Made by a program: the position numbers and the translations under genes. From NCBI GenBank assembly GCA_003427395.1, contig BFEA01000176.1, positions 1,478,425-1,523,013 on the forward strand: DNA of 44,589 nucleotides, given 5' to 3'. This DNA comes from Chara braunii. Lineage: Eukaryota; Streptophyta; Charophyceae; Charales; Characeae. Numbering within the stretch: position 1 is the first letter of the stretch; every line of letters starts with the position of its first letter. The notes below the pieces were generated by a model. The model was given only the letters and a program-made list of their open reading frames with translations. It did no database searches and was not told the origin of the DNA. Positions 10,138-20,861 of the stretch are shown in pieces.

Positions 10138-11460
10138 ATCGGGTCAACCCAAGGCTGGATCCCTCTAAGATGAGTGGGTTCAATGCTATGCCAGTGTTTT
10201 ATTTTTGTTTGCTGGGTTGCATGTATGACCTTTTAGGATTGGGTCTATCCTAAGTTGAACGGATCAGTCGCTGTTTTTTTTTAGGATTTCGGAACAGGAG
10301 GACGGACACCCTAAGTTGGGAAGACTCAGATTCCTGATGTTTCTTTTAGGTTGATGAAAACAGGACTGGGGATGTTATAAGTTGCGTAGACCCAATTTTG
10401 TGTATGTTTTTTTTTTAGGGGGACAAAGACATCAGACTAAGCGTACCCCTATATTGGAGCGACTTAGTCATAATCTGTGAACTTAAAGGTCAACTAAAGT
10501 ATAAAAGTTGGTACATATATTAGACAAACTTGTATTATCTAGCAGATCGGGCATCCTAAGTTGGAAAAGTTAGTCAGCAAGCCAAGTAGAAAAAAAAGGA
10601 AAGAGAGACAAATGAAGAATATGAAACGAAGGTAACCCGAGCACACTGAGTGTACCCTTAAGTCATGGCGGTTCAGTCCTATGTTCGTAATAATACAAAA
10701 GGGGCAAAAATTTAGTATAAATCTTCTTTTATTTTCCTTTATAAACACAAGGCAGGGTCGGATGTCTCCCTAAGTTGGGTAGGTCTGACCATCTGCCTAA
10801 GAAGAAATAAAATTATAAAGTTTGTACCAAAGTATTTATGTTTGTTTTAAACTGTCGTTACGGAGACTAAGTGTACCCTTAAGTTAGAGCGGCTTAGTCA
10901 TACGTCGTTTGTACTTGTTCAGGAAGATCAGGCGTACCCTTAAGTTAGGGCGGTCTGGTCGCGTTGCCTTATGTGACTTAAATTGTTTAGGCTAACTAGG
11001 CGTACTACCCCTAAGTTGGGGCGGCCTAGCGATATGCCCTTGTCGTTGATATTATGTAGGTTGGAAGCACCCTTACGTTAGGGCGGTCTGACCATTCGTG
11101 GTTCTCAGGTTAGTCATACCCCTAAGTTGGAGCAGTCTAATCCTATGCCCTACGTAAACTTCGTTTAAGGCTGACTAGGCATACTCCTAAGTTGGGGCAG
11201 TCTAGTCTTATGCTTCATGTCGTTAGTTAAGCAGAAGTCAGGCGGACCCTTAAGTTAGGGCGGGCTGGTCATATGCTTTATGTACCCAAGTTTATGTTGG
11301 GCCAGGCATACCCCTAAGTTGAGGCAGTTCGGACATACGTTTCAGTCATGTAAGCTAGGCATACCCCTAAGTTGGGGCATTCCAGTTGTCCGTACCCTAT
11401 TCTATTTTGCTTAGGCAGATAAGGCGTACCCCTAAGTTGGGGCAGTCTGATCCCATGCCA
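10138..11460. repeat. LR1 hairpin-unit array 2 (about 18 units)
   Basis: Units centre on CCTAAGTTGG or its variants. They start near 10147, 10236, 10298, 10363, 10434, 10542, 10646, 10757, 10864, 10926, 10994, 11059, 11108, 11171, 11236, 11299, 11353 and 11415. The last ten are spaced at about 50-70 bp. Outer stems differ but pair: GACTAAG with CTTAGTC (10864), CTAGGC with GCCTAG (10994), GGTCGGA with TCTGACC (10757, one wobble), GATCAG with CTGGTC (10926, one wobble). Inner stems alternate between CCCC/GGGG and CCCT/AGGG around loop TAAGTT, a compensatory change. Most units end in ATATGCC or similar. No open frame spans the array. Confidence 0.88.
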
Positions 11461-11830
11461 TAGGAAAGGGGGTTTACTGAGGGTCAAAAAAATTGAGAGA
11501 TTAACGAACTATTTGGATTAAACTGATGTGGGACTGAGAGAGATGTTTATTTATGCATGTTTGCGGGCACTCGTGTGGGGCATCTTTTGATAGCTTAGAT
11601 GCTTTAGATGCTTGTTGAGTGCTGGAGCTATAGGTAGGTGAGATGGATGATGGGAGGAAAGTTTGGGATGTAGTGGGACTGACCCTATTAAAAGTTATGA
11701 CTAGTGGTAACTCATGATACAATCTTCAAAAGGGGATCATGTAAACTATCTCCAGTTCTAATTATCAAGTAAGCGTCAAGAGTTAGTCCCAAGTATAATT
11801 GTATTTTGTCTTTGCATTTTCATCTTTGTA
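11461..11830. other. No gene recognised
   Basis: AT-moderate spacer between the LR1 array and the LR2 units, with no recognisable domain on either strand. Confidence 0.4.
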
Positions 11831-12030
11831 TAAATCTTGGTAGCCTCCTGTTCCTATGGGAAGCGCTGCCGAAATTTTCACAAACATGAAAAGATTTCGT
11901 CATTTTTTGACTCTTATAAATTCTGAAAAGACAATTTTCCTACGGGAAGTGTTACCGAAAGTTTGTGAAATCTGGAGAGTTAAACTATTTTCTATTAGGG
12001 AAAACTTTGGCAAGCTAATGCCAGAGTCCT
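11831..12030. repeat. LR2 hairpin units, first group
   Basis: Two clear units start near 11831 and 11917, with a decayed third near 11990. They share TATAAAT, then CCTA(C/T)GGGAAG, then GCCGAAA with the array at 13432-13975. The conserved phrase CTACGGGAAGTG or TATGGGAAGCG sits in the loop region of an imperfect AT-stem foldback. Confidence 0.65.
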
Positions 12031-12239
12031 TGATGACTTCTGAGGGAGGTAAGGTGAACGTCAATACAAGAGTTGGGTTTTATAGGTTTCAGTGGTTTAT
12101 TTTTGTTCTCTTTGTTGTTGTTGTTGTTGCTGTTGTTCTTCTTTTCCTTGTGTTTAATTTATTTTGATGAAACGATAAGGTTCCGGGCGGAAGGGTTAGC
12201 GTGTCGTTGGTGGTGCGCCAGGCAACTCACCACCGCTTC

Positions 12240-13075
12240 AGATTTTTTCCAACCCTAGACACCATCTTACCCCGCACCCTTTAGGGCACCGCAGGGTGTA
12301 GAAGATGACAAGGCTCTCAGGCCGCCTTTGTGCTCGCTAAAGGTTTACCCTTCTTAGCACGCGCTTCAACCAATGCATGAGCATCGAGAGCAACCTCATG
12401 ACTTCAATGGGGCTGCACCTTTATGGACACTACATAGTACTCCATAATCGCGACTGCTCATGTATTCATGCATGGATGGTCATTATGAAGGAGACTCTTG
12501 AAGTAACGTCCTATTTATGTAAAATTCCACGTTTTGCTTTGACACGTTTTTCGGTCCGGAAAACAGTTATGGGTCAAGCGTAGATAGAAACTATGCGTGA
12601 TTTACGAGTGAAACCTTATAATTTGTTTTCTCAAAGAGTATCTCGTGGTTAGAATGGTCGTCTTAGTCGACCGGCGTAGGATCACGTTCGAGAGATCAAG
12701 GCCTCGGACGACGACTCACATACGGGTTCGATTCGGGCGTGAACCGCGCGTACCCCCTACGCTACAGCGAACGAGAAACGCCCTCGACCGGGTCACCTCT
12801 GCGATTGCATACGAGAAGTCTTCGCATGTGATTCGGTAGCCTGGCGGGGATACACCCACTCAAGGGATGGTGACAACTCTCGTGGGTGGAGGTAAGACGT
12901 GCCTCGCGTGACCCTGTGTTGTCGTAGGGACCCGCAGGAGGTACGGATGACGCACTCAGCCGGAGCGACAAACTCTCTCCTCGACGAAGTCCTGCAAAAT
13001 CTTGCGTGATGTGGCCGGGAGTGTCCCTGTGCGGGACCGATGCGCTGGACAACGCCTTATGTAAGCTGGGTATAA
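12240..13075 (+). repeat. LR2 long repeat, module R, copy 1
   Basis: Homologous to 15345-16125 in the same orientation. Shared landmarks are CCGCAGGGTGTAGAA, CGCGACTGCT with ATG-rich surroundings near 12448, TAGTCGACCG near 12666, ACGAGAAACGCC near 12772, ACCTCTGCGATTGCAT near 12798, TGGCGGGGATAC near 12843 and GTGGCCGGGAG near 13011. Similarity looks like 70-80% in the second half. No coding frame is conserved between the copies, since stop codons differ, so the conservation is not obviously protein-level. In both copies it follows an LR2 hairpin array. Confidence 0.75.
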
Positions 13076-13284
13076 GGGACAAATCATTAAAAGATTATAA
13101 ACTATTGTTTGACAAGGTTTGACCTTGGGACTGGTGAGAGTACTTACCATTGTTATTTGGACTAGCATATGGTTGAGTGAGATCTTTGCTTAGGCAGAGT
13201 TTCAGTTTGATAAGTAGTTGATTTACTTGCTCGTCACGTACGATAACTATTATGAGTTAGTTCAATTTTTGCATCTTTTTAGCT

Positions 13285-13395
13285 ACCTTTTTTTTTTTTT
13301 TTTTTTTTTTTTTTTNNNNNNNNNNNNNNNNNNNNNNNNNNNNNNNNNNNNNNNNNNNNNNNNNNNNNNNNNNNNNNNNNNNNNNNNNNNNNNNN
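13285..13395. other. Poly-T tract running into an 80-base assembly gap
   Basis: About 28 T residues (13288-13315) followed by N at 13316-13395. The homopolymer probably stopped the contig. The gap lies between LR2 copies, so copy number or joining here is not certain. Confidence 0.95.
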
Positions 13396-13431
13396 TCGCA
13401 TTTTATGGGATCATTTGTTATACTTGACTTT

Positions 13432-13975
13432 GCATAAATTTTTGAAAGGTACTTCTCCTACGGGAAGCGCTGCCGAAATTTCTACAAAACCAAAAAATTA
13501 GTCAAATCTGATTTTCAAAGTTCAACTTTTTGTCTAAGTTTTATATTTGGCTTAGTAAAAATATGAAAAACCTTCTTCTTTGGGGGAGTTGTTACCCGAA
13601 TATTTGCTTAGACAAAATTTGACTGTAGAAAGTCAAGATTATTTCATATTCTATATTGAGCTTTATATAAATTTTGGGAAGTTACTTCCTCTACGAGAAG
13701 CGTTGTCGAAATTTTTACAAATCTAAAAAGTTAGTTAAATTTCATCTTGGCAAGAACCCAAGTCTTATTTTCGAGTTTTTATTTTACTTAGTATAAATCC
13801 GGGAAGTCTACTTCTTTAATGGAGATGCTGCCCAAATTTTTACTAATTCAGGGAGTTAGACAAAATTTGACTTTGTAGCGTTAATGATCATTTATGTTTT
13901 CGTATTTGAGCTAGTATAAATTATGTGAAAACACTTTTCCTACGGAAAACATTGCCAAAAGTTTCTTAGTTTAAA
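13432..13975. repeat. LR2 hairpin-unit array, about 5 units of about 115 bp
   Basis: Units start near 13432, 13557, 13671, 13790 and 13915. The consensus runs TATAAATTTTGGGAAG, then ACTTCTCCTACGGGAAG, then CGCTGCCGAAATTT, then a spacer with TTAGTCAAATTTGA. An outer stem AAATTT with AAATTT becomes AAATAT with ATATTT in the 13557 unit. An inner stem CTTC-CC / GG-GAAG becomes CTTC-CTC / GAGAAG at 13671. Pairing is therefore partly kept while sequence changes, less strikingly than in LR1. Confidence 0.7.
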
Positions 13976-14668
13976 GGAGTGTGATTATATTTTGTCAGGT
14001 GGTGATTCTAGCGATGCGCTCTGCACAAAGGAGATTCAACCATAGGTCTATCTTTTCTTGGACACTGACTTAGAGACAGACTTAGACTTAGTTATTAGGA
14101 GAGTCTTGAGTGAGAATGTGTTATGGGGATTCATTCTTCATACACTGATGGTTTAGCCCTGGACATTGATCTGTTTTGTGTCACATACTTTCTTTGGACA
14201 TTTCGATTCAGAAATTTTAACTAGATTCAACTAGATCCCAAGATGATCATCTTCTGCTATCACTGATAACATGCCGGTTGCCGATTCGTCGGTTACAACT
14301 CAACTCCAATTCACTCCTGCCACTCAACCTAAAGGCTTTAGCCCTATGGTTTGATTTTGTTTCGTTGGGTTTTCACCCAAACTTTATTGAATGTTCATTT
14401 AACAAAGATAATGAGTACTTTATTATGGAAGGTTGGACAAAGGTTGAGATTTGTATAGCTAAAGCGAGGGGTGTGAGCGCAAAGAGTGATTGAAGTTGAC
14501 CCCGTGTAGTAGTGCATGGATTTTTGGTTGAATTTTTTATATGATTGCAGGTATGTTTTGTTGTTCACACTCTGGATTTGACTGTCTGCGATTTCATATA
14601 CATACATGGTTGAAGAGAGTCTCATTGTGATTGTGGGAAGTGATCGTCTCGTATTTATTGCCCTTTAT
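13976..14668. other. No gene recognised
   Basis: A short frame at 14278-14493 has no recognisable domain. It is AT-rich spacer between the LR2 array and module R copy 2. Confidence 0.4.
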
Positions 14669-15079
14669 ATATATATATATATTGCATTCAGCTTCCAGTC
14701 AGCGCTCGGTAATCTATCTTCCTGCAAACAACAATCTATCACCTATCAATCAGCATACTTTGTGCTTAGCACCTAACAGCCAAAACCAATGATTCTGTGA
14801 TCAGTTGCTCTATAGCTTCAGCTACGTGTAACTTCAGCTGGCAGTATTCCGCCATCCCAACAACATTGTTTCAGTCGGCAAAATCTCAGCAGCATTCAGT
14901 TTTCCGTCGGCAATCTCTGCAACACTCGGTTCTCAATCAACAATCAATCAGTAAAACAATCAACACTTAACAAGCATTCAGTATATATATATATATATAT
15001 ATATACAGTTTGTCACAGCCCCTCGTTTGTTGTCCTCTTCTCCCTCTCTGCCTACGGTTTACCGGGCAGTTCTATTTGA

Positions 15080-15118
<39 letters not shown>
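14669..15118. repeat. Three (TA)n microsatellites around a CAGCA/CGGCAA-rich degenerate repeat
   Basis: TA tracts lie at about 14669-14682, 14983-15004 and 15082-15118. Between the first two is a degenerate repeat of about 30 bp (TCAGTCGGCAAAATCTCAGC, then TCCGTCGGCAATCTCTGC, then a CTCAATCAAC-type unit). Confidence 0.8.
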
Positions 15119-15122
<4 letters not shown>

Positions 15123-15344
15123 TCGAGCGTCCGCGTGGTCTACTCCGACCATGTGGAAGGGTTAATCAGAGTATGCTTTGAGAAAAAAGGGAGATCCTCT
15201 TTTTAACCTTTGTTTTTTAGAGTTATTATAGTTGGACGTTGAAGTCCGTGACAGCCTTCAAGTCAAACCCGTTGATTTCTCTTCATGCCCTGGATGTTGA
15301 AATTTGTCTTTAAGACGAAGAGAACGGACTTCCACCACATCTCG

Positions 15345-16125
15345 GAACGTTTATACCGCCCACTCTCCGCAGGGGGTAGAAAAGGGTGTGGTGATCAACC
15401 ACCTTGGCGGTTTGTCTAGCGTCGAGAGATTAACCCCTCAAGGCGTGTGTCACCTGACACTTGAGTGTCGAACGTGATCCTCGAGGCTATTGAGAACCAT
15501 GAAATTGTGGCATGTCATCAATGCGACTGCTTACTTATGTGTGCATTGCTAGTCGATATGAGAAAGTCATGCGCCCCCTCAGTTTTATCTTAAGTCTCAC
15601 GCGCGACGCCTAACTGATTTCCGTATCAGACGATTATGGGTTGGATACTAAAGGGACTAGGAGTGTTTTGTTTTGTGTGTCTGTTTAATTTTATGTTTTT
15701 AGGGTGGTGTAATGCGTGGTGAGTGGGATGCGTCCTAGTCGACCGACGACGAGTCGCGCTTGGGACTTCAGCCCCCCAATGCGTCGGTTCACGTGCGGGT
15801 CCGATAGAGGCGTAGGACCGCACGTGACCCTTATGCTACAACGTACGAGAAACGCCATCGGTTGACCCACCTCTGCGATTGCAATTGATTAACTTTCGTA
15901 TTGTGGACTGGTAGCTCGGCGGGGATACGCCCACCGAAGGGAGGTGATAGCTCCCGCAGGTAGAGGTAAGTTGTACCTCAGGTAGGCCCTATCTTGTCGT
16001 AGGGGCTCGCGACAAGTATGGTTGGCGCACTAGGACGGAGAGGCTACGGAAGCTCCATCAAATTCTGCGTAACGTGGCCGGGAGGGTTCCCCTGCAAGAC
16101 CGATGCACTCGACATCGTTTCCCGC
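15345..16125 (+). repeat. LR2 long repeat, module R, copy 2
   Basis: Second copy of 12240-13075. The matching order is CCGCAGGGGGTAGAA (near 15367), GCGACTGCTTACTTATG (near 15520), TAGTCGACCGACG (near 15738), ACGAGAAACGCC (near 15845), CACCTCTGCGATTGCA, CTCGGCGGGGATACG (near 15913) and AACGTGGCCGGGAG (near 16070). The two modules are about 3.1 kb apart. Confidence 0.75.
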
Positions 16126-16531
16126 GAATACATTTCTGCGCTCGAGTCTTTGCATGCAATCTTTCCAACGCTCTTCTTCATCCCTATTTGCTCCTTCATT
16201 GGTAAAGTGTAATTGTCCCCTTCTCCCTCCTTTTGCCACCTCTTCTCCTTCATGATACTATTGAATCTTCGCTTTGCCCCCCCGCCTACACCTACATCCG
16301 AGAGAGATTTTGCTGATCCTAAGTGATTATAGAAATTGGATTGCAATGTGGAGAGTAAATCATAACCTTAACTCTGCGTTTCAATTGATCATGAAGACTT
16401 TTCCAGGATCGACATTGCCTTTCAAACCTTCTATCCTGTCCCACCCCTCCCCTTTTTCCATCCGTTTTATGCATCTTTTTTCCGTCTTTTTCGCAACTAT
16501 AAATCTAACATGTGTGTTCCCCCCTCTCTCT
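16126..16531. other. No gene recognised
   Basis: Pyrimidine-rich stretch with short frames only; no domain recognised. Confidence 0.4.
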
Positions 16532-16655
16532 CTCTATATATATAATATATATATATGTATATAACATAATATATATAATATAATAATATCTATATAATCT
16601 ATATAATATCATATATATATCATATATATATATATATATATATTTAATATGTATG
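16532..16655. repeat. Compound AT-rich microsatellite
   Basis: Alternating (TA)n and (TAA)n-like tracts, preceded by a short (CT)n run. Confidence 0.9.
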
Positions 16656-16900
16656 TGTATCATGCTATCAACCAACTTGAGGCGAGCAGTGGCTATATAT
16701 GAGTGGTCAACAAATCCGAGTCGTAAAGCCTTGATGAGTCTACCGCGGTTTGCAAACTTTTGCACCAGATAGTTGAGACGAAATGCAGCGATTGGAATTC
16801 AGGTGGGCGGGGTGTCGATGTTGATAAGTGATGCCTCGTGTGAGGCCGCTGGGATTGTCGGTACTCAAGCAAGGCTAAAAGATGGTTGTTGATCTGTGGG

Positions 16901-17008
16901 TATGATACATTAAGGCATTGAGGCATTATGGGTAGGAGCAGATTGCAAAACCATTTTTTTTTCTCTTACCCTTATCTGACCGAACCCATAATGCCTTAAT
17001 GTATCATA
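16901..17008. repeat. Inverted repeat (25-bp arms, one 9-nt insertion)
   Basis: The left arm 16901-16933 and right arm 16984-17008 pair over TATGATACATTAAGGCAT and ATTATGGGT. The left arm has an extra 9 nt that look like a local duplication of GGCATT. The loop is about 50 nt. The right arm is otherwise a perfect complement. This may be the end of a foldback element, or a hairpin formed by template switching. Confidence 0.85.
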
Positions 17009-17523
17009 AAAGTGAAAGTGTGCACACACACTTTTTTAGACCCACAATATTAGCAAAATTTTTAACCACACCCACCCCATTCAGACATATTTAAAAATTT
17101 CCTACTTGTACTTTATCCACCCAACATTTGCAATAAAAACCTAGTCCTACCCTGCCATACCCAGGCCAAAATTTCATCCACTCACATTCGACCATACCCA
17201 AAACCAATTTTCATTACATCCGCATATTAATGCATTCAACAAAACTTCGGTTAATTAAAAGGTTTCTGATTATAAGCATATCAAGTATTTTAACGAGGTG
17301 CACATGTGGGGCTTATCATATTTGTTTTTCTCTCCCAAATGACCAAATGCCCAAGGTTGGCATTACAATATTTAAAAATATGGTAAACTGCTAAGCTCAC
17401 ACCTCTCCTTATGGCCGAGAGAGCTATAGTCATTGCTTTCGTGAGACAAATCTTACAGAAACCACACAATCTCAGGAGAGAAGCATTAATTACTTCCCTT
17501 AAAATTATAAGGATTGGCGTCTT
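17009..17523. other. No gene recognised
   Basis: AT-rich, cytosine-rich in places; only short frames. No TATA box or plant upstream sequence element is placed correctly for the U6-like sequence that follows. Confidence 0.4.
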
Positions 17524-17620
17524 GTCCTTCGGAAAATCCGTTAAATTGAACAAAACAGAGAAGATTAGTCTGAATCCTGCGCAAGGATGACATACATAAA
17601 TTAAGAAATCATTTAAATTT
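17524..17620 (+). pseudogene. U6 spliceosomal snRNA relic 2
   Basis: The order of U6 landmarks is preserved: GTCCTTCGG, AAATTGAACAA, ACAGAGAAGATTAG, then CCTGCGCAAGGATGAC, then ATAAATTAAGAAATC and a T-rich tail. This copy keeps the ACAGAGA box and the internal stem-loop better than the copy at 1873. However, the AGC triad reads AGT and GGAACGAT is altered to GAACAAA. The lesions in the two copies are different, so they decayed independently. A non-functional copy is most likely. Confidence 0.85.
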
Positions 17621-17994
17621 ATATAAAAAAAAGATTGGTTTCTACACACTTTTTTTCAAAAGTTATAAATCTTTTTCTTTTTTTTATTTAACAACGTTTA
17701 TAACTTATTATATCCCAATGTCGTCGCACTATTATAAAAAAAAAAACGGCGACTTGCTATTTACGAGCGAAAAAAAAAAATGATTTTTTTTTGACACTAG
17801 GGGCATATCGCATTATTAGGCAGTTAAAAAAAAAAATGTCATGTCGAATTAATAGTATAGTGTGACCCTAACAACCTCGGCTACCAAAAATCCTGGGATC
17901 ACTGGACCAAATCTCCACCTGACCACAAGTATTGTTTCAACACCAGCCCCACCTCCCCCACAGTTACCCAACCCAACCATATTGACCACTTGAA
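17621..17994. other. No gene recognised; several A-runs
   Basis: Four A-runs of about 11 bases and two T-runs within 200 bp. No domain recognised. Confidence 0.4.
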
Positions 17995-18240
17995 TTTTTA
18001 CACACAACTACACTGGTGCATACTATTGATATACCCACACCCACCAATAACTGCTACACACGGCTTAACACGGTGGGGTTAGGTTACAGTCACCCATTAT
18101 TAACCTCTGGGATGGTGAAACATCATTTTCATTTGTTTTGGCTACTTAGTTTTTCTGTTTCCATTTTCTCTAGTCTTCAAGTTTTATGATGATGCATGCA
18201 TGTGCTTTAGTCGAATGAGTGTGATTGTTGCCTTCCCTTC
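17995..18240 (+). repeat. Direct repeat flanking the LINE remnant, copy 1
   Basis: Homologous to 21510-21745. The two share GTTACAGTCACCCATT-like and ACCTCT-GATGGTGA blocks, GCTACTTAGTTTTT, CTTCAAGTTTTATG versus CTTCGAGTCCTATG, GATGATGCATG and CGAATGAGTGTG. The copies flank the LINE remnant in direct orientation. They could be host sequence or another repeat into which the LINE inserted, or ends of a larger composite. Confidence 0.7.
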
Positions 18241-18639
18241 CTAGAGGTATGCATAAGCGTTCCCCGTTACGCTCTTTCGCTTGCAAGAAGAACGAGGATG
18301 ATAATTGTTCTCTTGTAAGCGGTTGAATGATCCGGGTTTATTAATCATTTTGAATGAATTTTTATCTTTTTGATCACTCATCGTGTATGGAACGAAACGC
18401 GTGTGTCTTCGTATTCCTGTTTGAATGTATGTACTCTTAGTTTTGAATACAACCTTTTTATTATTTAGTATAGTTAGAGCATGTGGGACATTTGTTATAC
18501 TTGTTCGTCTGCATGAGAGTGCTCAGCAAACGTCCGTCATCAAAATTTTCATCCTGGGTTTTAGAAACAGAAAACCTTGCGATTTTTTGTGATCGAAACA
18601 CAACATTAAATCCGGGCCTAGACTCTCAAGATCCAATCC

Positions 18640-19142
18640 CATTAAGGTCAGATAGCACACTGTTGATATTTTTTTTGGAAACACGGAGCTTAGTTGATAC
18701 TCTTTAGGTGATGAATCGAAAGGATCATGGTTATACATGCTATGGCCCCTGGCCGACTGATTCGTTCCCTCAACCCTCCAGGCGGCTTGACTTGATTGCA
18801 GCTACGAGTGTATAGTGGTATCAATGTGTTCTCTCCTTATACCAAGTGTCACCCATCTCTAACCAATATCCAACTATAATTGCCAGTCTGTCTAGGGATT
18901 TGGTACAAAGGCCGCACCCCCTCTTTAGGTTAAATGTAAATCAATTGAAAAATAAGCGCATTCCTACGTGGGCGAGTGATCAAATGTCTAGTTGGATGAT
19001 GGCTAAGGATCTTTTTGATTCCGAGCACTGGTGGGCAGAAGTGGGTTTGACTACCATTAGGGAAGCCTTAAACCACAAATACCTCACTCAACTATTGAAT
19101 CCGAGTTGGAACTACCAGTTGGCCAACCGTTGTCGAGCCTAG
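18640..19142 (+). pseudogene. LINE (L1-type) endonuclease C-terminal remnant
   Basis: One frame can be read from about 18640 to 19142 through stop codons at 18705-18707 and near 18813. It resembles the C-terminal part of an L1-type apurinic endonuclease and the start of the linker to the reverse transcriptase. Recognisable pieces are GYTCYGPWPTDS, SRRLDLIAATSV and SPISNQYPTIIASLS, then HPLFRLNVN. In live elements the last motif contains the catalytic Ser-Asp-His; here it reads Ser-Asn-Gln, so the copy is dead. The reverse-transcriptase remnant continues at 20862 after a 1.7-kb insertion of simple repeats. Upstream endonuclease motifs are not recognisable. Confidence 0.7.
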
Positions 19143-19314
19143 AGTTACCGGTAGTTCTGCAACCTTTTTTTTTAATTACAAGATAAACAAAATTGAGGGA
19201 AAAAAAAACGAAAGACACTCTACTTGCAAAACCAATAAAAAAAAAGGAAAACAAATAAACAATCGCGAAAAATAAAAAACAATGTGCTTTATCCTTCACA
19301 AAGCATGGGGGGGG

Positions 19315-19394
<80 letters not shown>

Positions 19395-19623
19395 GAGTGA
19401 GAGAGAGAGAAAAAAAAAAAGAATGGTTGCGAGACATGTTTGCTGCAATGACCACAATTTTTTTTATTTTTTTTTTCTCTCTCTCACACACACACGCGTG
19501 ACCTTATGTGTTGTGAAGTGCAAAGCAAGAATGAACCTTGGCACGTTCACGACAACATTCAATCTCTTTTCGCAAACTAGAATCACGTATTTTGTGTCGA
19601 GATTCATTCTCGTTTTGTAAAAC

Positions 19624-19705
<82 letters not shown>

Positions 19706-19916
19706 AAAAAAAAGAATGGTGGCGAGACGTGTTCGCTGCGATGACCACAATTTTTATTTATTTTTTTCTCTCTCTCACACACACACGTGTGACCTTACGA
19801 GTTGTGAAGTGCAAAGCAAGAATGAACGATTCGTTCCCGTTTTGCACTTTCAAAACCCGTGCACGTTTCGGAAGTGCAAATTTCGTGAAGAGATTCATTC
19901 TCGATAGGTAAAAAGG

Positions 19917-19960
<44 letters not shown>

Positions 19961-20139
19961 CGACGAGCTGCACAGACTGCCGCGACGAACTTGTTGGATC
20001 TCTCTCCCTCTCTCTCTCTCTTACGTGTTCTCCACGAATGTACAAAATCAGAATGAATCTTTCGCCAAATGACGGTTAGATTCATTATCATTTTGGACAT
20101 TCATGGGGTGTCCTCGGGTGCGCCCTATGTTTCTTTTTT

Positions 20140-20150
<11 letters not shown>
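19143..20150. repeat. Three tandem units of about 300 bp, each headed by (GA)n
   Basis: Units begin with GA tracts at about 19318, 19625 and 19919. The first two carry a run of A, then GAATGGT(T/G)GCGAGAC, CGCTGCGATGACCACAA or a close variant, a T-run, (CT)n, (CA)n, GTGACCTTA, GTTGTGAAGTGCAAAGC, and finish with GAGATTCATTCTCG. The third is rearranged and shorter. Each unit therefore holds GA and CT tracts in inverted register and can fold on itself. The block interrupts the LINE. Confidence 0.85.
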
Positions 20151-20190
<40 letters not shown>

Positions 20191-20220
20191 AAAACACACA
20201 CACTCTCTCTCTCTCCATCT
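20151..20220. repeat. (CA)n with flanking (CT)n
   Basis: CA dinucleotides at about 20151-20184, then imperfect CA and CT tracts. Confidence 0.9.
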
Positions 20221-20861
20221 CTTCTTTGTTTTGTTTTTATTTTTAAAAAGTTGGATTTCCATTTGTTTTATTTTACTTTTTGTTTTTTTCTTGTTATTTT
20301 TCCTTGTGAAAACAAAAGGCCGTGGAGGGAGTTACCGGGCGTTCTCCTGACCGACCCCTGAAAGTCCCGACCGTTAACGAGCTGAGATTTTTTTTTCAAC
20401 TGGGTGAGGTACTGGTGGCTTAATAGTATTTTTCCGACTGAAAGTTGCAAAAGCGAACAATAAAAAAGGTTGAAGCTTAAATGGGTCGTGACCCCTTTTT
20501 AGATTACTATTGGTCGCATAAAAGAAAGGATGCCCTTTTTCAATTGGAAACAGTGGAACTACAACAACAAACAAACTGGCTGGAGTGGCTTAGACTTGTA
20601 TAAATAGTGTGGTATGACAAGATAACGAAACTGACATTTAGATCCCTGATCATGAAGCAGACTAAACCGATAATTAGAAAACTAATTCACCAATTTGACT
20701 TATAGCTACCGCAACTGTAGATATACAGAACATATGTTCGTTTGTGCTAGAATACTGTCGGGACATAGTGTCCATAGGAAGACCCTTTGAACACTTCGAC
20801 TCATATATCTCATTAGGTTTTCTATTTTTGGACAGAATGAAAGAATGTATAAATACTAATA
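20221..20861. other. No gene recognised; may include unreadable LINE sequence
   Basis: The region just before 20862 may belong to the LINE (an ECINTNTKTNLD-like reading leads into it), but I cannot align it to any motif. Confidence 0.4.

Noticed and set aside
10138-11460. CRISPR array
   Set aside because: Repeats are only conserved as a fold, spacers vary in length, and the context is eukaryotic with no cas genes.
19084-20100. Arg/Glu-rich or Leu/Ser-rich frames
   Set aside because: They are GA/CT dinucleotide repeats read as codons.
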